Shown here: positions 44,948 to 54,323 of the stretch, piece after piece | How positions within the stretch are numbered: the first letter of the stretch is position 1 | Layout: each line of letters opens with the position of its first letter | Source of the DNA: Bradyrhizobium sp. Ec3.3 | GTDB taxonomy: Bacteria; Pseudomonadota; Alphaproteobacteria; Rhizobiales; Xanthobacteraceae | Length of the DNA stretch: 64,000 nucleotides | Reading direction: 5' to 3' | Assembly: GCF_000472925.1 (NCBI RefSeq) | Contig: NZ_AXAS01000003.1 | Location: forward strand, 342,286 to 406,285 | The notes under the pieces: model-generated | Database searches by the model: none | Told to the model about the DNA's origin: nothing | What the model saw: the letters and a program-made list of their open reading frames with translations, nothing else | Made by a program: the position numbers and the translations under genes

Positions 44948-47161
44948 ATGGAAGCAAAGGTAACCGCTGCAACCGCCCTGCCATGGTCTCCAGCTCCCGA
45001 TGCCAGCGACGTCGTGAAGGGTATCCACGCGATGCTGCATCCGCGCAACATCGTGCTGGTCGGCGCCACCGACAAGCCCGGCAACTACGCCGAGCGCATC
45101 TGGAACAACCTGATCAAGTACAGATTCGCAGGCTCGCTGTTTCCGATCAACGCGAAGCGCGAAACGATCTGGGGCGTGACCTGCTACAAGGATTTTGCAA
45201 GCCTTCCCGAGCGGCCCGATCACGTGCTGGTTCTGGTGCCGGCGCGCTTCGCCGTGCAGGTGATCCGCGACGCGGCCGCAGCCGGCGCACGCTCGGCCAC
45301 CATCGTTACCTCGGGCTTCAGCGAGTTGCAGGATGAGGAGAGCCAGAAACTCGCTAGCGAATTGCAGCAGGCGATACGCGAGACCGGGCTCGCCGTCACC
45401 GGGCCGAACTGCCTCGGCAACTTGAGCGCCGGCGAAAACCTCTTCACCAATATCGACGATCGCGTCGTCACCATGGACCAGGGCGCGGTGGCGATCGCCG
45501 GACAATCCGGGGCCATCGTGATGGCGATCCGCCAGGCGCTGGAGGATCGCGGCGTCGGCGTCGGCTACATGGTGACAACGGGCAACGAGGCCGGACTCGA
45601 GACACCGGACCTCATGCGCTATTTCGCCGAGGATCCGAGCATCCGCGTGATCGTCGTCTATCTCGAGGGCGTGCGCAACACCAAGGCGTTTCGCGATGCC
45701 TGCAAGGCGGCGCGTGCCGCCAGCAAACCGGTGATCGCGCTCAAGCTCGGCGCCTCCGAAGGCGGCCGGGCGGCGGCAATGGCGCATACCGGCGCGCTTG
45801 CGGGCTCCATCGAAACCTTCGACGCCGTCGCAACGCGGGAGGGCGTGATCCGGGTGCGCGGCCTCGACGAGCTGATCGAGACCACGGAATGCTTCGTGCA
45901 CAGCACTGTGCCGAAAGGCAATCGCCTTGCGGCGGTGACGCTCTCGGGCGGCAAGCGCGGGCTCCTGATCGATGCCTTCTACGCGGCCGGGCTCGACTTT
46001 GCGCCGCTGAGCCCGCATGTCAGCGGCGAGCTCGCAAAGATGCTGGGTCCCGGCTCGATCGTCGGCAATCCGCTCGACGCCGGCTTTGCCGCAGTGGTCG
46101 ATCCCTCCGTCTACATGAGATCGATCAAGCTGATGATCGATGATCCCGACATCGACATCGTCATCATCGACGCCGAGCTGCCGAAGGCGCCGCATGAGCA
46201 GCGCGAGCGTAACCTGCGCATCGTCAACGAGATGGCGAGCTGGGATGCAAAGCCGGTAATCTACATCAGCGCGATGTCGATCGGCTTCACCGATTTTACA
46301 AAAGCCTTGCGCAAATCGCTGCCGCATATCGCAGTGATGCAGGGCCTCGACCGCGCGGTGAGCGCGATCAAGTCGCTGCTCGACTACGCAAAGCTCGCCA
46401 AGGAAGTGCCCGATGTCGTCGCAAGCTCGAAGCGCGCGGCGCGCACCTTGCTGGAGAAGACGCTGAAGGCGGCGAACGGCGCCGCGCTCGATGAGGTCGC
46501 ATCGAAGAAGCTGTTGAAGGCCTACGGCATCCCGATTTCCAAGGAAGGGATCGCGCAGACGCCGGCCGAGGCCGTGAAGATCGCCAAGCAGATCGGTTTC
46601 CCCGTGGTCGCCAAGGTCGTGAGCGCCGAGATCCTGCACAAGTCCGACATCGGCGGCGTCGTGCTCAATCTCAACAGCGCGAACGAGGTGAAGCAGGCGT
46701 TCAACGACATCACCGCGCGGGTCAAGAAGCTGAAGGGAAAGCCCAGGCTCGACGGCATCCTGATCGCTCAGCAGGTCAAGGCCGATCTCGAGCTCGTGGT
46801 CGGCGCCTCGCTCGACGCCGAGATGGGACCGGTGGTGCTGTTCGGCACCGGCGGCGTCGACATCGAGCTGATGAAGGACGTCGCGTTGGCCGGCGCGCCG
46901 CTCAATGCGGCGGAGGCACGGCAGTTGATCGGCCGCACCAAGGCTGGCGTCAAGATGCGCGGCTATCGCGGCAAGCCGAAGCTGGACGAGGCCTCCGTCG
47001 TGAAGGCCCTGGTCGGCCTCTCCAACCTGATCGCGGACGCCGGCGACCGGATCGCCTCGATCGACGTTAACCCCTTCCTGATCAATGCCAGGACCGGTGT
47101 CGCCGTAGACGCATTGATCGTCCTGAACAACGCGGCCGCCCGGCGCGCGGCCGGGCATTGA
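44948..47161 (+). CDS. Acyl-CoA synthetase (ADP-forming), acetate-CoA ligase family
   Basis: The 737-residue single chain fuses the usual parts of NDP-forming acyl-CoA synthetases. The order is a CoA-binding domain (about 30-155; HPRNIVLVGATDKPGNYAER), a succinyl-CoA-synthetase-like ligase domain (about 165-480) with the phospho-histidine loop AMAHTGALAGS, and a C-terminal ATP-grasp domain (about 510-735; KQIGFPVVAKVVSAEILHKS). It reversibly links an acid, CoA and ATP through a phospho-histidine and releases ADP. GGTGAGGA at 44937-44944 gives a good ribosome site. The acid is unknown, though aromatic acids are common for proteobacterial members. Confidence 0.9.
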   Translation: MEAKVTAATALPWSPAPDASDVVKGIHAMLHPRNIVLVGATDKPGNYAERIWNNLIKYRFAGSLFPINAKRETIWGVTCYKDFASLPERPDHVLVLVPARFAVQVIRDAAAAGARSATIVTSGFSELQDEESQKLASELQQAIRETGLAVTGPNCLGNLSAGENLFTNIDDRVVTMDQGAVAIAGQSGAIVMAIRQALEDRGVGVGYMVTTGNEAGLETPDLMRYFAEDPSIRVIVVYLEGVRNTKAFRDACKAARAASKPVIALKLGASEGGRAAAMAHTGALAGSIETFDAVATREGVIRVRGLDELIETTECFVHSTVPKGNRLAAVTLSGGKRGLLIDAFYAAGLDFAPLSPHVSGELAKMLGPGSIVGNPLDAGFAAVVDPSVYMRSIKLMIDDPDIDIVIIDAELPKAPHEQRERNLRIVNEMASWDAKPVIYISAMSIGFTDFTKALRKSLPHIAVMQGLDRAVSAIKSLLDYAKLAKEVPDVVASSKRAARTLLEKTLKAANGAALDEVASKKLLKAYGIPISKEGIAQTPAEAVKIAKQIGFPVVAKVVSAEILHKSDIGGVVLNLNSANEVKQAFNDITARVKKLKGKPRLDGILIAQQVKADLELVVGASLDAEMGPVVLFGTGGVDIELMKDVALAGAPLNAAEARQLIGRTKAGVKMRGYRGKPKLDEASVVKALVGLSNLIADAGDRIASIDVNPFLINARTGVAVDALIVLNNAAARRAAGH

Positions 47162-47246
47162 TCGGCTTCCACTGGCCGCGCTTTGCCCATAAAATCGGCG
47201 CGCGGCTCCGCTTTCCTCGGCGGCGGGGCGCGGGTCGGAACGGATA

Positions 47247-48068
47247 ATGGCGCGCAGACGTAATTTGATGATCGGAACCGTGACGCTGCTGGCGATCGCC
47301 GTGGCGTTCGGCGGGCTGCTTGGCGTGCAGAAATATCGCGCGGCCCAGAGCCGCAGCCAGCTGCGCGTGGTGTTCGAGGGCGGCTCGGCCAGCGGCCTAC
47401 GCCGGGGCGGCCCGGTGAATTTCGACGGCGTGCCGGCCGGCCAGATCCTCTCGATCAAGCTCGACAATCCGCGCAAGATCGTCGCGCTCGTCATGCTCGA
47501 TAACGCAGCGCCGATCCGCAAGGACACCGTGGCGGGCATCGAGTTCCAGGGCCTGACCGGCATCGCCGCGATCTCGCTGATCGGCGGCGCGCCCTCGGCA
47601 CCGCCCGTGCCGCTGGATGAAGACGGCATTCCTGTGCTGACGGCCGATCTCAGCGACGCCGAGTCGATCGTCGAGACCCTGCACAATGTCGACCGCATGA
47701 TCGTGAGCAACTCGGGCGCGATCAAGGACGGCCTGCGCACATTCGAAGACTATACCGCCGACCTCAAGGGCAAGGGCGAAGAGATCGACGCCGTGATGGG
47801 CAAGATCGACAAGGGCTTCGCGAGTTTCGACAATGCGGTCACGAAGATCGAAAACGTCGTACCCGGCTTCGCCGACGGCAAGGCCGACGAGCTGTTCGAG
47901 AAAGTGAAGGGACTGCGCGAGCTAGCCGACACCATGAAGAAGAAGTCGGCGAGCTTCATCGAGGACGGGCGCCGCACCCTCCTCGACATCAGCGAAGCCG
48001 CCAACAAGATGGCCGGCACGCCGGTAGCCCCTCGCCCGCCGCGCAAGCCGCAGCAGCAGAAGCAGTGA
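47247..48068 (+). CDS. MCE/MlaD-family protein (orphan)
   Basis: The 273-residue protein has one N-terminal helix (about 8-27), then an MCE domain (about 36-115) with VVFEGGSASGLRRGGPVNFD and GIEFQGLTGIAAISLIGG. A long helical tail (about 125-250) rich in K, D and E follows, and a proline-glutamine end (RPPRKPQQQKQ). MCE proteins form hexamers that carry lipids between membranes, usually with MlaE/MlaF permease and ATPase. No such genes are adjacent, so it must use partners elsewhere. The tail is predicted to form the tube-like extension seen in longer MCE proteins. Confidence 0.88.
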   Translation: MARRRNLMIGTVTLLAIAVAFGGLLGVQKYRAAQSRSQLRVVFEGGSASGLRRGGPVNFDGVPAGQILSIKLDNPRKIVALVMLDNAAPIRKDTVAGIEFQGLTGIAAISLIGGAPSAPPVPLDEDGIPVLTADLSDAESIVETLHNVDRMIVSNSGAIKDGLRTFEDYTADLKGKGEEIDAVMGKIDKGFASFDNAVTKIENVVPGFADGKADELFEKVKGLRELADTMKKKSASFIEDGRRTLLDISEAANKMAGTPVAPRPPRKPQQQKQ

Positions 48069-48076
48069 CGCTACGC

Positions 48077-48205
48077 GTCGCCCCGGACAAGCGAGCAGAG
48101 CAAGCGCAGATCAACCCCAGGGCATGGTTTGGCGAAGACTCGCGGTTATTGGCACACGCCACGACTCTTCCCTGGGGTTGGGTCCAGGCCTTCGCCGGGA
48201 CGACG
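48077..48205. repeat. Composite palindromic repeat between convergent genes
   Basis: Outer arms GTCGCCCCGG (48077-48086) and CCGGGACGAC (48196-48205) pair with two mismatches. Inner arms TCAACCCCAGGG (48111-48122) and CCCTGGGGTTGG (48170-48181) pair with one. The spacer contains TTTGGCGAAGACTCG, as in the 10979 and 18606 copies. It occupies most of the gap between the MCE and flavoprotein stops. Confidence 0.75.
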
Positions 48206-48233
48206 GCAGAGTGTGGGGCTAGACGCACCTACC

Positions 48234-49736
48234 TCACCCGTAGACAAACGCCTTGTCGTCCAGATCCGTCCTCGGGATCTCGTCCTTCTCGGTCCAGTAA
48301 TCCTGGCTGTGCTGCCATTCCGGCTTGTCGCCGCGCTTCGGCAGCAGGTCCATGTTGCGCATCATGTAGCCGGGGTTGAAGTTTTCCGGATCGATCCAGG
48401 GCAGGATCGGCATGTTGTGGTCTTCGGGGCGCAGCTTGACCTCGATCTTCTTGGCGCCCTTGTCCTTCATATGGCCGAGCAGCCGGCAGACGAAGTCGGC
48501 GACGAGATCGACGCGCAGCGTCCAGCTGGCGCGGAAATAGCCGAAGACCCAGACCATGTTCGGCACGCCCGTGAACATCATGCCGCGATAGGTGACCGTG
48601 CCGCCGAAGGCGAGCGGCTTGCCGTCGATTTCGAAGGCGATGTCGCCGAGCGCGGCGAGATTGAAGCCGGTCGCGGTGACGATGACGTCCGCCTCGAGCA
48701 GCTTGCCGGATTTGAGCTGGATGCCGTCCTCGACGAAGCATTCGATCTCGTCGGTGACGACCGAGGCCTTGCCGCTGGCGATGCCCTTGAACAGATCGGC
48801 ATCGGGCACGAAGGCGATGCGCTGCCGCCACGGCCGATATGTCGGCGTAAAATGCGTCTCGACATCGTAGTCCGGACCGAGGATCGCGGAGATCTGCCCG
48901 ATCAGCTCCTTCTTCACCTGATCGGGCTTGGCGACACAGAGCTTCGTGAACGCGTCCTGCTCGAACAGGATTTTCCGCCGGACGATCTCGTGGATCCATT
49001 CCTCATCCACCTGAAGCCTGCGCAATTCCTCTGCGATCTCGATGGCGTTGCGGCCGATACGGAAATAGGTCGGAGAGCGCTGCAGCATGGTGGCGTGCGC
49101 GCATTTGTCGGCGATATTCGGCAGCAGCGTCGCAGCGGTTGCACCCGAACCAATCACCACGACCTTCTTCTCGGTGAGATCGAGATCATCCGGCCAGTTC
49201 TGTGGATGGACGATGCTGCCCTTGAACCGGTCCATGCCCTTCCATTCCGGCGTATAACCTTCGGAATGGCGATAATAGCCCTGACACATCCAGAGGAAAT
49301 TCGCGGTGAAGGTCTTGGCCTCGCCGGTATCGGTCGTTATCGCTTCGATGGTCCAGCGATTGGTTTCGCTCGACCAGCGTGCCGAATTGATCTTGTGCTT
49401 GTAGCGGATGTGCTTGCCGAGATCGTTCTCTTCGATCACGTCGTTCATATAGGCGAGGATCTCCTCGGCAGTCGCAATCGGCGGTCCGACCCAGGGCTTG
49501 AAGCGATAGCCGAAGGTGTGGAGATCGCTGTCGGACCGGATGCCGGGATAGCGGTGCGTGATCCAGGTGCCGCCGAAGCTGTCCTTGGTTTCCAGGATGA
49601 CGAAGCTCGTGCCAGGAAGCTGCTTTGTCAGGTGATAGGCGCTGCCGATGCCGGAAATGCCGGCGCCGACGATCAGGACATCGAAATGTTCAGTGACTTG
49701 CTGCGTGGTGGGCTGAGTACGGACGGCGACATTCAT
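48234..49736 (-). CDS. Flavin monooxygenase of Baeyer-Villiger type
   Basis: The 500-residue FAD/NADPH enzyme has the N-terminal Rossmann motif VGAGISGIG (residues about 24-32) and a second VIGSGATAATLL near 192. Between them is FKGSIVHPQNWP, matching the Baeyer-Villiger fingerprint FxGxxxHxxxW with the proline of many BVMOs. DSFGGTWITHRYPGIRSD is also typical. It would insert oxygen into a ketone to give an ester or lactone, or oxidise sulfur or nitrogen. It is monocistronic in appearance. The divergent or neighbouring genes give no clue to the ketone. Confidence 0.9.
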   Translation of the reverse strand: MNVAVRTQPTTQQVTEHFDVLIVGAGISGIGSAYHLTKQLPGTSFVILETKDSFGGTWITHRYPGIRSDSDLHTFGYRFKPWVGPPIATAEEILAYMNDVIEENDLGKHIRYKHKINSARWSSETNRWTIEAITTDTGEAKTFTANFLWMCQGYYRHSEGYTPEWKGMDRFKGSIVHPQNWPDDLDLTEKKVVVIGSGATAATLLPNIADKCAHATMLQRSPTYFRIGRNAIEIAEELRRLQVDEEWIHEIVRRKILFEQDAFTKLCVAKPDQVKKELIGQISAILGPDYDVETHFTPTYRPWRQRIAFVPDADLFKGIASGKASVVTDEIECFVEDGIQLKSGKLLEADVIVTATGFNLAALGDIAFEIDGKPLAFGGTVTYRGMMFTGVPNMVWVFGYFRASWTLRVDLVADFVCRLLGHMKDKGAKKIEVKLRPEDHNMPILPWIDPENFNPGYMMRNMDLLPKRGDKPEWQHSQDYWTEKDEIPRTDLDDKAFVYG

Positions 49737-49855
49737 TGTTGATTCTTTGCCTTTTGAGGCCGCCCTTGATCAGGCGACGCGTTTCCTCCGCGAGGGGTTC
49801 ATGGTCGCCCGCCGCGCTTCCGCTTCAAAATGGCATAGATCAAATCGCAATCAAA

Positions 49856-50617
49856 TCACAGCGCCGCACCCCAGCTCCGCGCTGTCTGCAGAATCCAGTC
49901 GCGGTAGAGCGTGAGCGGCGTGACGCCGGTCAAGCCGCCGCAGCCCGCGCTGCCATTCGGCCCCGTCGACCAGCTGATGACGCCGACGACGACGGGACCG
50001 TTCGGCTTGTCCTCGAACGCGGGACCGCCGGAATCGCCGGTGCAGGCGCCGATTCCGGCGCGAACGCCGTTGGTTACGGGGTCCACGAGCCTCATTTGCA
50101 GCGTACCGGGCTGGCCCGCCACGACGAGGCCCGCAACGCGCGTCATGCCGCCGCTCTTGCCGTCGCCAGGCACCGTGACGCCGACGCCTGCGATGGTGAA
50201 GCGGCCACCGACCACAATCGGAATTTGCGGCGCACCGATCTGCGATGTTGATTTTCCTTTGAGTGGAATTTCGAGTTGCAACAGCGCCACATCGGCGGTC
50301 GCGCGATGCGACTGCATGGCCTGCATGTTGAAGCTCGGATGGATCGCGACCGCACGCACGTTCTGCAATTGCGGTTTGCGGTCGGCGGCATAGTCGAGGA
50401 TCTTGTACTCCGCACCGGGCTGCACGCAGTGTGCTGCGGTGAGCACCAGCCTCGCTGCGATCAGGCTGCCGGTGCAGAAATTGCCGCGCGATCCGACGAT
50501 CGTGACGATGGAACGCGCGACGCCTTCGGATTGCGGCGTGCCGCCGCCGACGATGGCCTGGGCGGGTGCGGTGAAGAGCAGCGCCGCCGCTGCGAGCAGG
50601 ATGGACGTCTTGTTCAT
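49856..50617 (-). CDS. Secreted trypsin-like serine protease (S1 family)
   Basis: The 253-residue precursor has a signal peptide MNKTSILLAAAALLFTAPAQ, with cleavage likely after A21. The mature protein starts at IVGG (22-25), the classical activated N-terminus, so it may be active directly after signal removal without a pro-segment. The triad is H63 (LTAAHC), D109 (TADVALL) and S196 (TGDSGGPAF). Paired cysteines at 48 and 64 match the conserved disulfide around the histidine. Its target is unknown. Chymotrypsin-fold proteases of this simple type are uncommon in soil alphaproteobacteria. Confidence 0.9.
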   Translation of the reverse strand: MNKTSILLAAAALLFTAPAQAIVGGGTPQSEGVARSIVTIVGSRGNFCTGSLIAARLVLTAAHCVQPGAEYKILDYAADRKPQLQNVRAVAIHPSFNMQAMQSHRATADVALLQLEIPLKGKSTSQIGAPQIPIVVGGRFTIAGVGVTVPGDGKSGGMTRVAGLVVAGQPGTLQMRLVDPVTNGVRAGIGACTGDSGGPAFEDKPNGPVVVGVISWSTGPNGSAGCGGLTGVTPLTLYRDWILQTARSWGAAL

Positions 50618-50753
50618 GGGCTAGTGTGGTAGCCGCTGGGACGCCGTTAGCCAAGAGACGCTTAGAAGAGAGCCTTGAAAGAGATCCTTCGTGCTGGCCG
50701 TTGCGGCGGCAGCGTGCTAGCGGTTTTCACCTGATATCGACGAGGGCAGGACG

Positions 50754-51371
50754 GTGGCGATCGGGGCTGTGATCTTTGACTTTGGCGGCGTGTTGACGAG
50801 CTCACCCTTCGAGGCCTTCACGCGCTTCGAGCAGGAGCGCGGCCTGCCCGCCGACATCATCCGCCGCACCAATGCCGCCAATCATCTTGAAAACGCCTGG
50901 GCGAAGTTCGAGCGCGCCGAGGTCGACATCGAGACATTTGACCGGCTGTTCGCAGCGGAATCGCTTGCGCTGGGAGCGGAGGTGCGCGGTCGCGACGTGT
51001 TGCCGCTGTTGCAAGGCAATCTGCGGCCTGAGATGGTCGAGGCGTTGAAGCGGATCAAGGCGCGTTTCAAGACCGGCTGCATCACCAATAATCTTCCCGC
51101 CAACGCCATCGGCAGCATGACCGGCCGCACACTCTATGTCGCCGAGGTGATGGCGCTGTTCGATCACGTCATCGAGTCCGCCAAGATCGGCCTGCGCAAG
51201 CCGGATCCACGGATCTACAGCATGATGGTCGAGGCGCTGCAGGTCGATCCGAACGCTTGCGTCTATCTTGACGATCTCGGCGTCAATTTGAAGCCGGCGC
51301 GCGAGATGGGGATGACGACGATCAGGGTCGTAAGCGGCGCGCAGGCGATCGCGGAACTCGAGGCAGATTGA
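50754..51371 (+). CDS. HAD-superfamily hydrolase (HAD-IA)
   Basis: The 205-residue protein starts at GTG 50754 (MAIGAVIFDFGGVLTSSPFE). Motif I is FDFGGVL with nucleophile aspartate, motif II the T in CITNNLPANA, motif III K in KIGLRKPDP, motif IV DDLG. A four-helix cap (about 18-85) places it in the epoxide-hydrolase-N-terminal-domain/haloacid-dehalogenase-like branch, so it is probably a phosphatase of small metabolites. It is convergent with mtnA, and a long palindrome lies between them. A link to methylthioribose salvage is possible but unsupported. Confidence 0.85.
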   Translation: MAIGAVIFDFGGVLTSSPFEAFTRFEQERGLPADIIRRTNAANHLENAWAKFERAEVDIETFDRLFAAESLALGAEVRGRDVLPLLQGNLRPEMVEALKRIKARFKTGCITNNLPANAIGSMTGRTLYVAEVMALFDHVIESAKIGLRKPDPRIYSMMVEALQVDPNACVYLDDLGVNLKPAREMGMTTIRVVSGAQAIAELEAD

Positions 51372-51388
51372 AGCTCGGCTAGTTCAAC

Positions 51389-51477
51389 TCGTCATTGCGA
51401 GGAGCGGAGCGACGAAGCAATCCAGACTGTCTTCGCGGAGGGATTCTGGATTGCTTCGCTGCGCTCGCAATGACGAG
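51389..51477. repeat. Long-stem palindromic repeat, CGTCATTGCGAGGAGC family (copy 3)
   Basis: CTCGTCATTGCGAG (51389-51402) and CTCGCAATGACGAG (51464-51477) are perfect 14-bp arms. The stem continues through GAGCGGAGCGACGAAGCAATCC with only minor mismatches. It lies between the convergent HAD and mtnA stops and would fold in transcripts of either gene. Confidence 0.87.
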
Positions 51478-51505
51478 ATTGCGGCGGCCTCCTTCGTCAA
51501 GCGCT

Positions 51506-52615
51506 TTACTCCGCCGCAGTCGCAATCCGCTCCGGGAAGGCGGCGGCGAGCGAGGCGCGATCTGGTTTCAGCACGCCACGCTCCGTGATCAAGCCCGTCA
51601 CCAGCCGCGCCGGCGTCACGTCGAAGCCATAGTTGGCGACCGGCGAACCCTCGGGCACGATCCGCACCGTCTCGAGCCGCCCGTCGGCGGTGCGGCCGGT
51701 CATGTCGGTGACCTCGATGGCGCTGCGCTGCTCGATCGGGATGTCGCGGATGCCGTCCTTGACCGCGAAATCGATCGTCGGCGACGGCAGCGCGACGTAG
51801 AACGGCACATTGTTGTCGTGCGCGGCGAGTGCCTTCAGGTAAGTGCCGATCTTGTTGCAGACGTCGCCATTGGCCGCGACGCGATCGGTGCCGACGATGG
51901 CAAGGTCGACCATGCCGTGCTGCATCAAGTGACCGCCGGTGTTATCGGGGATCACCGTGTGCGGCACGCCGTGGTGCCCGAGCTCCCAGGCGGTGATCGA
52001 GGCGCCCTGGTTGCGCGGACGGGTCTCGTCGACCCAGACATGGATCTTGATGCCGCGATCATGCGCCAGATAGATCGGCGCCGTCGCGGTGCCCCAGTCG
52101 ACGGTAGCAAGCCAGCCGGCATTGCAATGGGTCAGCACGTTGATGGTGTCGCCTGGTTTCTTTCTCGCGGCAATGGCCTCGATCAGTTCGAGACCATTGC
52201 GGGCAATGCCCCGGTTGATCTCGACATCTTGCTCCAGAATTTCGTCGGCGCGCGCGTAAGCCGCTTCGGCGCGCTCCAGGGGATCGATCGGCGCGAGCGT
52301 GGCGCGCATCTCGTCGAGCGCCCATTTGAGATTGATGGCTGTGGGGCGCGCCACCACCAGCGTCTCGTAGGCGCGCATCAACCCTGCATCCGAACTATCC
52401 TCGCGCATGGCGAGCGCCATGCCGAATGCAGCCGTGGCGCCGATCAGCGGAGCACCACGCACCAGCATGGTGCGGATAGCGTCGGCCGCTTCCTCGCTCG
52501 TGGTGAGACGGGCGATGACGAATTCGTGCGGCAGCCGGCGCTGGTCGATGGCACCGACCGACCAGCCGTCGCGCTCGCGCCAGATGCTGCGATAATGCTT
52601 GCCGTCGACCTTCAT
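51506..52615 (-). CDS. mtnA: S-methyl-5-thioribose-1-phosphate isomerase
   Basis: The 369-residue protein matches the MtnA family: [20 protein letters not shown] near the start (phosphate site), [20 protein letters not shown] with the catalytic cysteine, and [20 protein letters not shown] with the catalytic aspartate. It opens the ribose ring of methylthioribose-1-phosphate to the ribulose form. It lies 18 bp downstream of mtnP, which makes its substrate, so the two are an operon. No further salvage genes (mtnB, mtnC, mtnD, mtnK) are nearby, so the later steps are elsewhere or follow a shunt. Confidence 0.94.
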   Translation of the reverse strand: MKVDGKHYRSIWRERDGWSVGAIDQRRLPHEFVIARLTTSEEAADAIRTMLVRGAPLIGATAAFGMALAMREDSSDAGLMRAYETLVVARPTAINLKWALDEMRATLAPIDPLERAEAAYARADEILEQDVEINRGIARNGLELIEAIAARKKPGDTINVLTHCNAGWLATVDWGTATAPIYLAHDRGIKIHVWVDETRPRNQGASITAWELGHHGVPHTVIPDNTGGHLMQHGMVDLAIVGTDRVAANGDVCNKIGTYLKALAAHDNNVPFYVALPSPTIDFAVKDGIRDIPIEQRSAIEVTDMTGRTADGRLETVRIVPEGSPVANYGFDVTPARLVTGLITERGVLKPDRASLAAAFPERIATAAE

Positions 52616-52633
52616 GGCGTTCTGCCTTTCGTC

Positions 52634-53509
<876 letters not shown>

Positions 53510-53598
53510 GCCTGCTTCACCCCGTCCGCGATGTGCAACGTGGTTAAGCTATGCCAGTTTTCGGACCGATTTGGAACGGGGAGGCCGCCCGTTGAGGG

Positions 53599-53702
53599 CG
53601 TCATTCCGGGGCATCGCCTTACCGACGAACCCGGAATCTCGAGATTCTCAGGTGCGCAATTGCGCACCATAGTTCGATGCTGCGCATCGCCCCGGAATGA
53701 CG
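53599..53702. repeat. Palindromic repeat, CGTCATTCCGGGGC family, with an inner 18-bp palindrome
   Basis: CGTCATTCCGGGGC (53599-53612) and GCCCCGGAATGACG (53689-53702) are perfect arms. Inside, GGTGCGCAATTGCGCACC (53651-53668) is itself a perfect 18-bp palindrome. It lies between the start of mtnP (53509) and the stop of the carrier protein gene (53713), 10 bases from the latter. Confidence 0.85.
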
Positions 53703-53712
53703 GGGTCTTCGG

Positions 53713-53991
53713 CTACGCCGCCGTCGCCGGCTGCAACTGGCTCGCCACCATCCGATGCAGCGTATCGACCGACTGGAAATTCTCCGGCGTGATTTCGGAT
53801 TGCGGGATGGTGAAGTCGAACTCGGCTTCGACGCCGAGCATCAGGTTGACCATGTCCATCGAGGTGAGGCCGATGTCGACGAGGCGCGCACCCGGCTTCA
53901 CATCCGCGGCGAGCGAATTCTGTTCGAGGATGCCCTTCACCAGCTTGATGATGCGATCCCGCACATCGGTATCGAACGCCTGCATCTGCAA
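53713..53991 (-). CDS. Acyl carrier protein-like carrier protein
   Basis: The 92-residue small helical protein has the phosphopantetheine site in DIGLTSMDMVNL (serine S44 counted from the TTG start). LTSM rather than the fatty-acid-type DSL marks it as a specialised carrier. TTG 53991 has GAGGA seven bases upstream, and ATG 53985 two codons in is the alternative. Genes for amino acid:[carrier protein] ligases are normally beside a carrier like this, and the ligase is encoded 1.6 kb away on the opposite strand. I infer that this carrier receives an amino acid as a thioester. Confidence 0.88.
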   Translation of the reverse strand: MQMQAFDTDVRDRIIKLVKGILEQNSLAADVKPGARLVDIGLTSMDMVNLMLGVEAEFDFTIPQSEITPENFQSVDTLHRMVASQLQPATAA

Positions 53992-54323
53992 TATCCCATC
54001 CTCTGATAAGGTCCGGAGCGCCGTCTACGATGGGCATGACGGGCCGATCCCGCAATGGGCGCGACTCTTAACTCGCGTTTCTTAGTAAACGATGACTCAG
54101 ATTGACTAAAACTCGTGGCTTCCTTGCATTGTTAACGCGATCTCGGAAAGTCCGGTGGCGCAAAAAACCAGGTCTTAACTGCTCGTTCCGAATTAGGCCT
54201 TGTTTACCTTCAATTTCGTCGACGAATTTGAATTAAATCCGTAAGCCTCCAGGCCAAGCAAACATGGTCGGATGATCGTCACGGCGTGACCGATCTCGAA
54301 CGACGAACCGGAGGCGAACCAGC
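53992..54323. other. 332-bp divergent intergenic region of the carrier-protein locus
   Basis: This region separates the carrier gene (minus) from the flavoprotein-ligase-GNAT operon (plus). The part from about 54070 to 54240 is markedly AT-rich for this genome and includes TTGACT (54102-54107) with TGCATT 17 bases later, a weak promoter match toward the plus strand. No gene or long repeat is present. It likely holds divergent promoters. Confidence 0.5.

Noticed and set aside
44891..47740. 949-residue open frame on the minus strand
   Set aside because: It is fully antisense to the acyl-CoA synthetase and MCE genes, with low-complexity charged sequence and no recognisable domain.
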